Part shown: positions 42,885-51,584 of the stretch, piece after piece
How the letters are laid out: the number at the start of each line of letters is the position of its first letter
How positions within the stretch are numbered: the first letter of the stretch is position 1
Origin: Sandaracinomonas limnophila
Lineage (GTDB): Bacteria > Bacteroidota > Bacteroidia > Cytophagales > Spirosomataceae
Assembly: GCF_004005965.1 (NCBI RefSeq)
Contig: NZ_SACY01000002.1
Location: forward strand, 434,001 to 498,000
Length of the DNA: 64,000 bases
Direction of reading: 5' to 3'
Position numbers and translations under genes: made by a program
Notes under the pieces: generated by a model
Databases searched by the model: none
Told to the model about the DNA's origin: nothing
What the model saw: only the letters and a program-made list of their open reading frames with translations

Positions 42885-45158
42885 ATGGATTATTTATCAG
42901 GACTCAATGAGCCCCAAAGAAAAGCTGTACTTCATACCGAAGGTCCCTTAATGATTATTGCCGGTGCAGGATCAGGTAAAACACGTGTTTTAACCTTTCG
43001 AACTGCACATTTAATCGAACAAGGAGTTGACCCATTTGCCATTTTGTTGTTAACCTTTACTAACAAAGCGGCAGGAGAAATGAGGCATCGTATTGAGCAG
43101 GTAATCGGGAAACAGGCAAAAAACATTTGGATGGGAACTTTCCACAGTATTTTTGCTAAAATATTGCGTTTTGAAGGAGAAAAATTGGGCTATACATCAA
43201 GCTTTTCGATTTATGACACAGATGATTCCAAGTCTTTGTTGAGAAGTATCATTAAAGAAATGAATTTGGATGACAAGGTTTATAAAGTAAACTTGGTTTT
43301 AAATCGAATTTCAGCTGCCAAAAATAAATTAATTTCTCCTCAAAGTTATTTTAACAATGAGGTCATTCGAAATGAAGACCGAATGGCCAAAGTTGGAGAA
43401 ATTGGAGCAATTTATAAAACCTATGCCTTACGTTGCTTCCAAGCAAATGCAATGGATTTTGATGATTTATTGTATCAAACCAACATTTTGTTCCGCGACC
43501 ATCTAGATGTATTGAACAAATACCAACACAAGTTTAAACAAGTGATGGTGGATGAGTTTCAGGACACGAACGTGTCGCAGTACCTGATTACCAAAAAACT
43601 TTCAGCAGTAAATCAAAATATTTGTGTTGTAGGTGATGATGCTCAAAGTATCTATGCTTTCCGTGGAGCAGATATTCAAAATATATTAAATTTTGAAAAA
43701 GATTATCCTGATTTGACGACCATCAAGTTAGAAGAAAATTATCGATCTACACAGGCTATTGTTGGTGCTGCAAATTCGATCATCTCAAAAAATAGACACC
43801 AATTACAAAAGAATGTATTTACTTCCAATGAAAAGGGGGAAGATATTGAAATTATAAGAGCAACCACGGACTCCGAAGAAGCCCGATTAATTGCAAGTTC
43901 AATCTTTGAAGGAAAACAAAGAGATGGCTTAAATGGTTCAGATTTTGCGATTTTATATCGAACAAATGCCCAATCCAGATCATTTGAAGAGGCTTTAAGA
44001 AAACTTAATCTTCCTTATAAAATTGTAGGTGGCCTATCTTTTTACCAGCGTAAGGAAATCAAAGACCTTCTATCTTATTTACGATTTGTAGTAAATCAAC
44101 AAGATGAGGAAGCTTTTAAGCGTATAATCAATTTACCCAAACGAGGTATTGGTGACACAACCATTGCCAAAATTTCTGTTACAGCAGCTGAAAACAATGT
44201 TTCTATATGGGATGTTGTTTCGAATATTCAACAATATTCAGGCAAGGGGGCCCAAGCCATTGAAAATTTTGCTGACTTGATCAAATCCTTCAAAATAATG
44301 GTTGAAGTTGACAAAAAAGATGCATACGATGTGGCAAATCATGTTGCAAAGGCTTCTGGACTATTGAGAGAATTGTATGAAGACAAAACCGTAGAAGGTT
44401 TGGCTCGTTACCAAAATATTCAAGAATTACTGAATGCTATCAAGCAATTTGTAGATTCAGAAGAAAATGAAGATAAATCTATTGCTACCTTTTTGCAATC
44501 AGTATCTTTATTGACCAATGCAGATCAAGAAGAGGAAGGAGACATTAAAGAAAAGGTTACTTTGATGACCATCCATTCGGCCAAAGGACTTGAATTTAAA
44601 AGAGTATTTTTAGTGGGCTTAGAGGAAGATCTATTCCCAAGCCAAATGATGTTGGCTAGTCAAAGTGATTTGGAAGAAGAAAGAAGACTTTTTTACGTTG
44701 CTATCACACGAGCTGAAAAACGCCTTTACATTTCTTATGCAGAATCTCGCTATCAATTTGGTCGATTAAAAACATGCGAACCCAGCAGGTTTATTGACGA
44801 ACTGGATCCACAATATTTACGCATTTCAAAATTAGGAGGCAAAAAAGAAATCCAAGGATTCAAACCCGTTCAGAAGGTCGGAGGGTTTGCACAAAAAACT
44901 CCAGTTAATCAAGGTCAACAATTGGTACAAAAAGCTGCACCATCAAATTATCAGCATATAAGTAGTTCCAATTTTACTCCAAGTAATCCACTTGAATTAC
45001 AAGTTGAGCAGCGAGTAGAACATCAAAAATTTGGCTTTGGAAAAATTCTTCGAATTGAAATCAATGGAGCAGAACGGAAGGCCGTTATTGCCTTTGAAAA
45101 AGGTGTAGGAGAAAAAACCTTATTACTTAGCTTTGCGAAGCTGATGGTTATCGGCTAA
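42885..45158 (+). CDS. UvrD/PcrA-type ATP-dependent DNA helicase
   Basis: The 757-residue protein is a superfamily 1A 3'-5' helicase. Motif I is IAGAGSGKTRVLTFRTAHLI and Ia is LLTFTNKAAGEM. II is VMVDEFQDTN, III is VVGDDAQSIYAFRGAD, IV is ILYRTNAQSR, V is TIHSAKGLEFKRVFLVGL and VI is RRLFYVAITRAEKRLY. The C-terminal tail HQKFGFGKILRIE is the PcrA/UvrD Tudor-like RNA-polymerase-binding module. The last 36 bases overlap the tail of a convergent lipoprotein gene. Confidence 0.95.
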   Translation: MDYLSGLNEPQRKAVLHTEGPLMIIAGAGSGKTRVLTFRTAHLIEQGVDPFAILLLTFTNKAAGEMRHRIEQVIGKQAKNIWMGTFHSIFAKILRFEGEKLGYTSSFSIYDTDDSKSLLRSIIKEMNLDDKVYKVNLVLNRISAAKNKLISPQSYFNNEVIRNEDRMAKVGEIGAIYKTYALRCFQANAMDFDDLLYQTNILFRDHLDVLNKYQHKFKQVMVDEFQDTNVSQYLITKKLSAVNQNICVVGDDAQSIYAFRGADIQNILNFEKDYPDLTTIKLEENYRSTQAIVGAANSIISKNRHQLQKNVFTSNEKGEDIEIIRATTDSEEARLIASSIFEGKQRDGLNGSDFAILYRTNAQSRSFEEALRKLNLPYKIVGGLSFYQRKEIKDLLSYLRFVVNQQDEEAFKRIINLPKRGIGDTTIAKISVTAAENNVSIWDVVSNIQQYSGKGAQAIENFADLIKSFKIMVEVDKKDAYDVANHVAKASGLLRELYEDKTVEGLARYQNIQELLNAIKQFVDSEENEDKSIATFLQSVSLLTNADQEEEGDIKEKVTLMTIHSAKGLEFKRVFLVGLEEDLFPSQMMLASQSDLEEERRLFYVAITRAEKRLYISYAESRYQFGRLKTCEPSRFIDELDPQYLRISKLGGKKEIQGFKPVQKVGGFAQKTPVNQGQQLVQKAAPSNYQHISSSNFTPSNPLELQVEQRVEHQKFGFGKILRIEINGAERKAVIAFEKGVGEKTLLLSFAKLMVIG

Positions 45159-46088
45159 TTTTTCTGTAAAATAAAGATGTACAGGATTGAGTGATTGTGC
45201 TGTTTCAGACAGGGTATAAAAACCTTTTTCATAAACCGCAAAGGCCACTGCTTCTCCCTGAGGTTCCAGTTTGCTTGGCACAGATTTAGGTTTTCGAGAA
45301 AGAGCCTCTGGAATGGATTCGAATTTATTTTTTTTCCAGTAATACACTTCTAAATAATTCCTTAGGGCTATTTCATTATTTTGGGAAGAAACAGAACCGC
45401 CTGTCAAAAAGTACAATTTTTCAATTAATGAAATAGAAGAATTACTTGTAGAAAACTTTAAAGTTTTAATTTTTTCTGCCTCAACTTTGGTTCCCCAGGT
45501 TTTTGAGGGGATTTTGTAGAGGATTTTATACTTTTCTCGTTTAGAAACAACAAAAATATCACTTGTCCGTTGATCTATTAAGAGAGTCTCCATATCTCTT
45601 GACTCATCTGGCAGAGAAAATTCAATAGATTCAATAGTAGAGATGATGCGATTGGGTGCTAAAAATTCTTCAAAACGAGGTTCTTCGAAGCGATGAATAA
45701 AGTAGGAAGGATATTTTTTATCATTATCTCCAATATCTGCAATATAAATCCAGGATTTACCTGCTTCATCTAAAAAGGATCCCATATCTTCCCAATCTCT
45801 ATTTTTTATTCCTTTTAAAAAAAACTCCACTTTACCTTTTCCGGAATTATTTATAAGAAAAATGCGTGGAAGATCCCCTGAGTCATTATGAGTCCAAAAA
45901 AGATTAGAATTATAATTACTGGCTACAAGACCTGAAGCTTCTTTTATCTCAAGATTATTTAAAACACCTTGGTCTTTTGGATTTGAAAATTTAGTTCCTT
46001 CAACTAAGTGGTCATAAATAAAAATTGAACGACAGCCCCAAAGGAAAAGTAAAATAAACAATAATGCTCCCTTATTTCTAGATCGCAT
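45123..46088 (-). CDS. Putative lipoprotein, paralog B (propeller-like)
   Basis: The 321-residue protein has a lipobox-like FILLFLWGCRS. It shares with its upstream neighbour the ordered motifs KEASGLVAS, LFWTHNDSGDLPRIF, NRDWEDMGSF, IYIADIGDN, SRDMETLLIDQ, PQGEAVAF and a final HLYFTEK. These look like blades of a beta-propeller of unknown function. After HLYFTEK it runs on for LADNHQLRKAK, encoded opposite the end of the helicase gene. Start and stop codons of the two paralogs overlap as TAATG. Confidence 0.78.
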   Translation of the reverse strand: MRSRNKGALLFILLFLWGCRSIFIYDHLVEGTKFSNPKDQGVLNNLEIKEASGLVASNYNSNLFWTHNDSGDLPRIFLINNSGKGKVEFFLKGIKNRDWEDMGSFLDEAGKSWIYIADIGDNDKKYPSYFIHRFEEPRFEEFLAPNRIISTIESIEFSLPDESRDMETLLIDQRTSDIFVVSKREKYKILYKIPSKTWGTKVEAEKIKTLKFSTSNSSISLIEKLYFLTGGSVSSQNNEIALRNYLEVYYWKKNKFESIPEALSRKPKSVPSKLEPQGEAVAFAVYEKGFYTLSETAQSLNPVHLYFTEKLADNHQLRKAK

Positions 46089-47065
46089 TATTTCCTCTTA
46101 AAGAAATACAAATGACTTTGATTTCCATCTGAATTTTCAGAAATTGAGTAATAGCCATCTGCAGAGGTTGAAAAAGAAACACCTTCTCCTTGGGATTCCC
46201 CTTGTTGATCTAAAGAAGAATATTTTGTTCGGCTCGGAACCACTTTTGCTTGTCTACTTAAAGCTTGGGGAATGGTTTCGTTTGTCTCACGTTTCCAATA
46301 ATATATTTCTCCATAATTTCGAATAAGAATTTCTGTATTATCTGGAGAAACATTTCCGTCGGTCACATAAAAATATGTTCTAACTTCTTCATTACTTGAA
46401 AACGGATTTGAAAAATCTAAATCTTTCACAAACTCGGCTTTTGCCACATTTCCATTAACCAACTTATCAGCAGAAATCATATATAATTTCTTTAAGTCCT
46501 CACGTTTAGAAATAATGTAAACATCTTTAGTTTTTTGATCGATAAGAATGGTTTCCATATCTCTTTTTGAACCATCGGACAAGGTAAATTCCAATTTGGA
46601 AACATTGTCCAGGGTTCTATTTGAAGTACCCGTAAAATCTACCTTTGGCTCATTAAACCAATATAAAAAATAACTATTATACTGGGCATAATTATCCCCA
46701 ATTTCGGCGACAAAAAGGCTAGAATTCCCATTACTATCTTTAAAAATTGAGATGGCTTCCCAATCACGATTAGGGGCACCATTTAAGGTATAGTTAATTA
46801 ATCCTTTCCCATTAGAATCAAGTAAAAATATTTTATTGGGATTCCCTGAATCATTAAAGGACCAAAGATAACCAGGATTATTATTTGAATATACTAATCC
46901 AGAAGCCTCATCCAATTCGGCGTTTTCTACAATGCCTCTATCCTCATATGAACTAAACGTTGATGAGCCAATGATAACGGGTTCCAGTTTTTTCAATTGC
47001 TGACAAGAGCTAATTAAAAACAAAAACGAAATCAACAATAAAATTTTGGGACTATAATGCATCAT
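46088..47065 (-). CDS. Putative lipoprotein, paralog A (propeller-like)
   Basis: The 325-residue protein has a lipobox (LLISFLFLISSCQQ). Motifs in order are DEASGLVYSNN, LWSFNDSGNPNKIFLL, NRDWEAISIF, LFVAEIGDN, KRDMETILIDQKTKDVYIIS, GEGVSFS and a final SHLYFFKRK. It is clearly homologous to the following gene, so the pair is a tandem duplication. It overlaps the gldE-like gene by 14 bases. No enzyme motif is recognised. Position next to gldE suggests an envelope role. Confidence 0.78.
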   Translation of the reverse strand: MMHYSPKILLLISFLFLISSCQQLKKLEPVIIGSSTFSSYEDRGIVENAELDEASGLVYSNNNPGYLWSFNDSGNPNKIFLLDSNGKGLINYTLNGAPNRDWEAISIFKDSNGNSSLFVAEIGDNYAQYNSYFLYWFNEPKVDFTGTSNRTLDNVSKLEFTLSDGSKRDMETILIDQKTKDVYIISKREDLKKLYMISADKLVNGNVAKAEFVKDLDFSNPFSSNEEVRTYFYVTDGNVSPDNTEILIRNYGEIYYWKRETNETIPQALSRQAKVVPSRTKYSSLDQQGESQGEGVSFSTSADGYYSISENSDGNQSHLYFFKRK

Positions 47066-48398
47066 CTTTCCTTATGGGTTGGTTAAATGTCACTCTAACC
47101 TTTTTAATCCTTTTTAAATCGACGGATTGAATTTTAAATTCAAATTCCTTAAAACTAATTTCTTCGCCTGCACTTGGTATTCTCCCAAAAAGTTCGATAA
47201 GCATCCCTCCTAAAGTTTCGCTTTCCCCTTTTGCTTCCTCAAAATAATCTTGTTCAAGGTCTAAGGCTCTATGAAAATCCATTAAGGATGTTTTGGCCTC
47301 AAACAAGTAAACATTATTTTCTAATACTTTGTAATCCAATTCCTCCACATCAAATTCATCGTTAATTTCTCCAACAATTTCTTCGATGATATCCTCCATG
47401 GTCACTAATCCTTTAGTTTCACCATATTCATTCACAACAATAGCTATGTGAACGCGCTTTTCTTGAAAATCGTATAGTAAATCGTCAATTTTTTTGTTTT
47501 CAGGAACAAAAAAAGGTTGATGAATTAATTCTTGCCAATTGAAATTCTCGTCTTTGTCAATATGTTTTAAAAGGTCCTTAATATAAAGAACACCTTCAAT
47601 TTTATCTAAAGTGTCAACAAAAACAGGTACACGAGAATATCCATTTTTATTTATTTTATCCATCAATTCATGATAATTTAAAGAGGTTTCAAAGGCAATG
47701 ATTTCTGGCCGGGGTCTCATAACACCTTTTACAGAAATATTGCCAAAATTTAAAATCCCTTTTAAAATATCTTTTTCTCTTTCTGAGGTGTTTTCATCAG
47801 TAGTTATTTCCAGGGCATGATTTAATTCTTGCGTAGTTAGGGTGTAGGATTTACGCTCAACTCTTTTTTCAATTAAATTTGAAATGCCCATTAAGGTTTT
47901 TGATAAGGGAGCAACTACAAATGAAAAGAACTCAATTATCGGTCCGGTAAACAAAGCAAATTTGAGATTATTTTGTTGCGACCACACCTTCGGGATTAAT
48001 TCTCCAAAAAAAGTTATCACAAAGGTTACGCTAAATAATAACACTAAAACAACAATGGGTTCTTCAATAGACTCCTTCCCAACAAGTTGCTCTGTTAAGT
48101 AATTTGCAAGCGTTATAAAAATAATATTTACAAAATTGATGGAAATCAATAAGGTAGCCAACAGCTTTTGAGGTCGATTCAACAAGTTTGTTAGCGTTCT
48201 TTCTTGACTTCCATCACTATCTCTCAAAAAAGCCCTTTGCTCATTATTTAAGGAAAATAATGCTACCTCCGCCCCAGCCAAAAGAGCAGTTAAAAACAAT
48301 AAAAGCAATAAAATAAATCCGATAAATAACACTGAGCCTAGATTAAATTGGGGCTCAATTTGCAATAAAAGGGGACTGGGATAAGGGTCAGCGTCCAT
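47052..48398 (-). CDS. gldE: CNNM/CorC-type transporter, GldE-like
   Basis: The protein has 448 residues. The N-terminal DUF21 membrane region has about four helices (FIGFILLLLLFLTALLAGAE onward). A CBS pair follows (VMRPRPEIIAFE, VHIAIVVNEYGETKGLVTME), then a CorC_HlyC domain (ETLGGMLIELFGRIPSAGEE). The gene order mutY-ssb-gldE is the usual Bacteroidota setting in which this protein is named GldE. Biochemically, CNNM/CorC proteins are linked to Mg2+ efflux. A gldD gene, often next, is not present here. Confidence 0.85.
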   Translation of the reverse strand: MDADPYPSPLLLQIEPQFNLGSVLFIGFILLLLLFLTALLAGAEVALFSLNNEQRAFLRDSDGSQERTLTNLLNRPQKLLATLLISINFVNIIFITLANYLTEQLVGKESIEEPIVVLVLLFSVTFVITFFGELIPKVWSQQNNLKFALFTGPIIEFFSFVVAPLSKTLMGISNLIEKRVERKSYTLTTQELNHALEITTDENTSEREKDILKGILNFGNISVKGVMRPRPEIIAFETSLNYHELMDKINKNGYSRVPVFVDTLDKIEGVLYIKDLLKHIDKDENFNWQELIHQPFFVPENKKIDDLLYDFQEKRVHIAIVVNEYGETKGLVTMEDIIEEIVGEINDEFDVEELDYKVLENNVYLFEAKTSLMDFHRALDLEQDYFEEAKGESETLGGMLIELFGRIPSAGEEISFKEFEFKIQSVDLKRIKKVRVTFNQPIRKDDAL

Positions 48399-48438
48399 AA
48401 AATCTTACAGATATTTGGAACAAAAATAATAAAAACCA

Positions 48439-48897
48439 TTAAAATGGCAAAACATCATCCTCATCCATGGCCTCTAATTTTACTACTGGCTCATTCACTG
48501 AAGGACTCCCCAGATTACCCATTCCTGGTGCAGGTTTAGCGGCTTGTACACCAGCATTGGAATCGGTCCTAGAACCAATTAAATTCATCGATGTAGCTCT
48601 TATTTTATACGAACGAGCCGTATTGCCACTCTTATCTTGGTATTCTTCTGACCGAATTTTACCTTCGATGTAAACAGGATTGCCTTTTTTCAAATACTGT
48701 TCAGCAATATTTGCTAAACCATCCCATAATTCAATTCGGTGCCATTCTGTTTGTTCAACTTTTTGCCCTTCCTTATTTACATAACTTTCGGAAGTTGCAA
48801 TACTAAAATTTGCGACTTTAGTGCCACTCGGCAAATGACGAATCTCTGGATCTTGTCCAAGGTTTCCTAATAAAATAACTTTGTTTACTCCTGCCAT
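48439..48897 (-). CDS. ssb: Single-stranded DNA-binding protein
   Basis: The 152-residue protein has one OB fold: GVNKVILLGNLGQDPEIRHL, NFSIATSE, TEWHRIELWDGLANIAEQYL and GNPVYIEGKIR. The acidic C-terminal tip DEDDVLPF binds replication and repair partners. It lies between mutY and gldE, 60 bases after mutY. Confidence 0.96.
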   Translation of the reverse strand: MAGVNKVILLGNLGQDPEIRHLPSGTKVANFSIATSESYVNKEGQKVEQTEWHRIELWDGLANIAEQYLKKGNPVYIEGKIRSEEYQDKSGNTARSYKIRATSMNLIGSRTDSNAGVQAAKPAPGMGNLGSPSVNEPVVKLEAMDEDDVLPF

Positions 48898-48957
48898 GAT
48901 TAAAATTGTTTAAAGTGAAAAGGGGAATACATTTCCGCTTCAAATGTAAAAAGGATT

Positions 48958-50031
48958 CTAAGAATTGAAAACAGGCAATTGAAAATTATCAGTTATTAGA
49001 TTTCCAATTAATACTGGTTTTCCCAATTCCTCAAGCTCTATGGCCGATTTCCACTCATATTCCCCGCCTAATTCAAATTCAAAATTATCAGGAATTTGGA
49101 CATGAAATGCTTTGGAATAAATCTTTTGATGACTTAATTGATGAGGTTTAGGAGCTGGTAATTCATTTGTAAAATTTGCAAAAAATGCTATTTTTTTGTC
49201 ATTAAGCAAGATTTCTTGTAAACTTAAAACACTTTCCGTTTCAATTAAATAAAACTCATATAAACCTTCCCAAATATCCTTATTTGCCCTTTTTTTGACC
49301 AAAATTTTATTATTTTTTTCAATGACAAAATAATTAAAAAACCTACTTAAAATTTTTACTTTATTTGTCTTTACGGGCAAAGAGTTAACCTTCCCATTTA
49401 AAAATGCAAAACAACCGATTTTAATAGGGCAACCATCACAATTGGGAGAAGGACTGCATTGAAGCGAGCCGAATTCCATGATACTTTGATTGAATTTTGC
49501 AGCTTGGGACTTTATGAGTAAGTCGTTGGCTAGTTTTTCAAAAATTTTACGGTTTTTTGAATCTGCGATATCGACCTCAATTCCAAAGTACCTTGCCAAA
49601 ATTCTAAAAACATTTCCATCAACCACTGCATGGGGTTCACCAAAGGCAAAGGAACTAATGGCTGCGGCAGAATACGGCCCAATTCCTGGCAGTTTTATAA
49701 GTTCTTGGTAGGATTTGGGGAAGAACCCCTTAAATTGTTCCACTACTATTTTGGCCGTCTTTTGTAAATTTCTTGCTCGGGAATAATAGCCAAGTCCTTG
49801 CCAATGCCGAAGTAATACATTTTCGGGAGCAGCTGCTAAATCAAAAACTGTAGGAAAGTTTTCTTTGAATTTTTCAAAGTAAGGTAAGCCCTGCGCTACT
49901 CGGGTTTGTTGCAAAATTACTTCCGACAACCAGATTAAATACGGATCGTTTGTTTGCCTCCAAGGCAAATCGCGGGCATTTTTTTCATACCAGCTTACTA
50001 ATTGTTCAGAAAAAGGATGAATAGTTGACAT
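48958..50031 (-). CDS. mutY: A/G-specific adenine glycosylase
   Basis: The protein has 357 residues and removes adenine opposite 8-oxoguanine. The helix-hairpin-helix is LIKLPGIGPYSAAAISSFAF, the catalytic Asp is in AVVDGNVFRILARYF, and EVILQQTRVAQGLPYF carries the catalytic Glu. A C-terminal NUDIX-like domain recognises 8-oxoG. The iron-sulphur loop reads CSPSPNCDGCPIKIGC, which is C-x5-C-x2-C-x5-C, one residue shorter than the usual first spacing. It is the first gene of mutY-ssb-gldE. Confidence 0.96.
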   Translation of the reverse strand: MSTIHPFSEQLVSWYEKNARDLPWRQTNDPYLIWLSEVILQQTRVAQGLPYFEKFKENFPTVFDLAAAPENVLLRHWQGLGYYSRARNLQKTAKIVVEQFKGFFPKSYQELIKLPGIGPYSAAAISSFAFGEPHAVVDGNVFRILARYFGIEVDIADSKNRKIFEKLANDLLIKSQAAKFNQSIMEFGSLQCSPSPNCDGCPIKIGCFAFLNGKVNSLPVKTNKVKILSRFFNYFVIEKNNKILVKKRANKDIWEGLYEFYLIETESVLSLQEILLNDKKIAFFANFTNELPAPKPHQLSHQKIYSKAFHVQIPDNFEFELGGEYEWKSAIELEELGKPVLIGNLITDNFQLPVFNS

Positions 50032-50042
50032 AATGATACCTT

Positions 50043-50050
50043 CAAAGATA
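50043..50050 (-). promoter_or_regulatory. Putative -7 box (TATCTTTG) for mutY
   Basis: The minus-strand TATCTTTG lies 12 bases before the mutY ATG. A TTG is present 23 bases further upstream, slightly wider than usual. Confidence 0.5.
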
Positions 50051-50107
50051 CTTTAATTTTTTTTAGATAAATCCAACAAGACCTTTTCAAATTTGAGAGA
50101 AAAGCAT

Positions 50108-50115
50108 TACTTTTG
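50108..50115 (+). promoter_or_regulatory. Putative -7 box (TACTTTTG) for HU gene
   Basis: TACTTTTG matches TAnnTTTG and lies about 64 bases before the GTG start. It is divergent from the mutY box. Confidence 0.5.
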
Positions 50116-50178
50116 TGTCCCCGTTCCCAAAAGGAATATTTATTTTTAGTGAAAGAGAATTTTTAAAGATTAATTATT

Positions 50179-50475
50179 GTGACTAAGGCAGATGTAATTG
50201 CTGAGATTGCCAGCAAAACAGGGATTGAAAAAAAAGATGTTTCAGAATCATTAGAAACCTTTTTTGAAGTAGTAAAAGATAATTTAGCTAAACAAGAAAA
50301 CATTTACATCCGAGGTTTCGGAAGTTTCATCAACAAAAAAAGAGCTAAAAAGATAGCAAGAAACATTTCACTGAATACGGCTATCACAATTGACGAACAT
50401 TATGTACCTAGCTTTAAACCAGCTAAAGTGTTTGTTGAGCAAGTTAAAACTAGTGTAGTACCTACAGAAAACTAG
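50179..50475 (+). CDS. HU-family DNA-binding protein
   Basis: The 98-residue protein starts with GTG (MTKADVIAEIASKTGIEKKD). IYIRGFGSFINKKRAKKIAR is the beta-arm entry region of HU/IHF proteins, and VPSFKPAKVFVEQVK is the C-terminal helix. It bends and coats DNA as a dimer. Divergence from mutY is the common Bacteroidota arrangement. Confidence 0.95.
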   Translation: MTKADVIAEIASKTGIEKKDVSESLETFFEVVKDNLAKQENIYIRGFGSFINKKRAKKIARNISLNTAITIDEHYVPSFKPAKVFVEQVKTSVVPTEN

Positions 50476-50498
50476 GGCCTTTTAAATGGTTCAAGCTT

Positions 50499-51344
50499 AT
50501 GAAAAAGTCATTTTTGATTATTATTGGCGTTGGACTGGCATTGATTTACGGATTATTTCAATTGCCGAAAGGAAATGTGAGTAAACAAAATCTTGCTTCG
50601 GCAGGAGCTGCCAACCGAGACGCGGGTGGAGAAACATTGAAAGAAGAGAAAAACGAAGAAACTAGCCATGCGGCTCCAATTTCTGAGGCTCTCCAAAAGA
50701 AAATCGCAGGATTGAAAATGGAATTAGCCCAAGCGAAAGGAGGTCCAAAAGAATTAAATTCCTTGAAAGAGCTCTTAAAGGCATTTTCAGAAGGAAATCG
50801 ATTGGATAGTGCAGGATTTTATGCTGAAAAATACACCAATGAACACCCTTCAGTGGCAAATTGGAACATGACAGCAGAACTTTATTTCCAAGCCCAAACC
50901 TATGCATTAAATGCACAAAAAGGACAAGCTATGGGAGCAAAGGCTAGAGAATTTTTCGAAAAAATATTGTCGCAAGATCCGAATAACCTATTGGTAAAAT
51001 CAAATCTTGCAATGACATATGTGGACACTCAAACACCGATGAAAGGGATTACTCTTTTACGCGAAGTGATTGAACAAGACCCGACATTTGTGCCGGCATT
51101 GTTTGATTTGGGTGTTTTGTCCATCAAATCGAATCAATTTGGGAAAGCCTCAGAGCGATTCGCACAGATCTTAAAGTTGCAGCCCAACAACTACAAAGCC
51201 GAGTTAAACCTTGGTTTTTGTTTGGCGCAATTAGAGAAAAAATCAGAAGCTGTGGAACATTTAAAACGAGTTGAAAAGCTTAGCAAAGACTCAGAGGAAA
51301 TCAAAGCAGCGAAAGAACTACTTGCAGAAATGCAAAGCCATTGA
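50499..51344 (+). CDS. Membrane-anchored TPR protein
   Basis: The 281-residue protein has one N-terminal helix (FLIIIGVGLALIYGLFQL), a charged linker and at least three tetratricopeptide units in residues 90-275. These include NNLLVKSNLAMTYVDTQTP, FVPALFDLGVLSIKSNQFGK and NNYKAELNLGFCLAQLEKKS. TPRs mediate protein contacts; the partner is unknown. It lies 24 bases after the HU gene. Confidence 0.86.
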   Translation: MKKSFLIIIGVGLALIYGLFQLPKGNVSKQNLASAGAANRDAGGETLKEEKNEETSHAAPISEALQKKIAGLKMELAQAKGGPKELNSLKELLKAFSEGNRLDSAGFYAEKYTNEHPSVANWNMTAELYFQAQTYALNAQKGQAMGAKAREFFEKILSQDPNNLLVKSNLAMTYVDTQTPMKGITLLREVIEQDPTFVPALFDLGVLSIKSNQFGKASERFAQILKLQPNNYKAELNLGFCLAQLEKKSEAVEHLKRVEKLSKDSEEIKAAKELLAEMQSH

Positions 51345-51393
51345 GTTTGAAAATCAAACTCGTACATTTTTTACAATATAAACGCTTAAAGGT

Positions 51394-51483
51394 ATGCCTT
51401 GCGGAAAGAAAAGAAAGAGACATAAGATCTCAACTCACAAAAGAAAGAAAAGACTTAGAAAGAATCGTCACAAGAAGAAATAA
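51394..51483 (+). CDS. 29-residue basic protein, AURKAIP1/COX24 (mS38/bS22-like) type
   Basis: The short frame reads MPCGKKRKRHKISTHKRKKR and then LRKNRHKKK before TAA. Twenty of 29 residues are Lys, Arg or His. The sequence pattern, with KRKRHKxxTHKRKKRLRKNRHK, matches the small AURKAIP1/COX24-domain proteins annotated in Bacteroidota, which are related to mitochondrial mS38 and mycobacterial bS22 of the small ribosomal subunit. It is followed by a strong terminator. Ribosomal function is inferred from family resemblance. Confidence 0.82.
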   Translation: MPCGKKRKRHKISTHKRKKRLRKNRHKKK

Positions 51484-51505
51484 TTCCTTATTTCTGTGAA
51501 GTTTA

Positions 51506-51548
51506 ACACAAAAAACAGGCATTTAAATTAATTGCCTGCTTTTTGTGT
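51506..51548 (+). terminator. Long-stem terminator before RNase G
   Basis: ACACAAAAA and CAGGCA pair with TGCCTG and TTTTTGTGT, giving a stem of about 15 pairs with one mismatch around an AT loop. It follows the 29-residue gene by 22 bases. Its A/T flanks allow function on both strands. Confidence 0.85.
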
Positions 51549-51584
51549 TTATATCTATCTAAATCATTTTTCGTCTGAACAATT

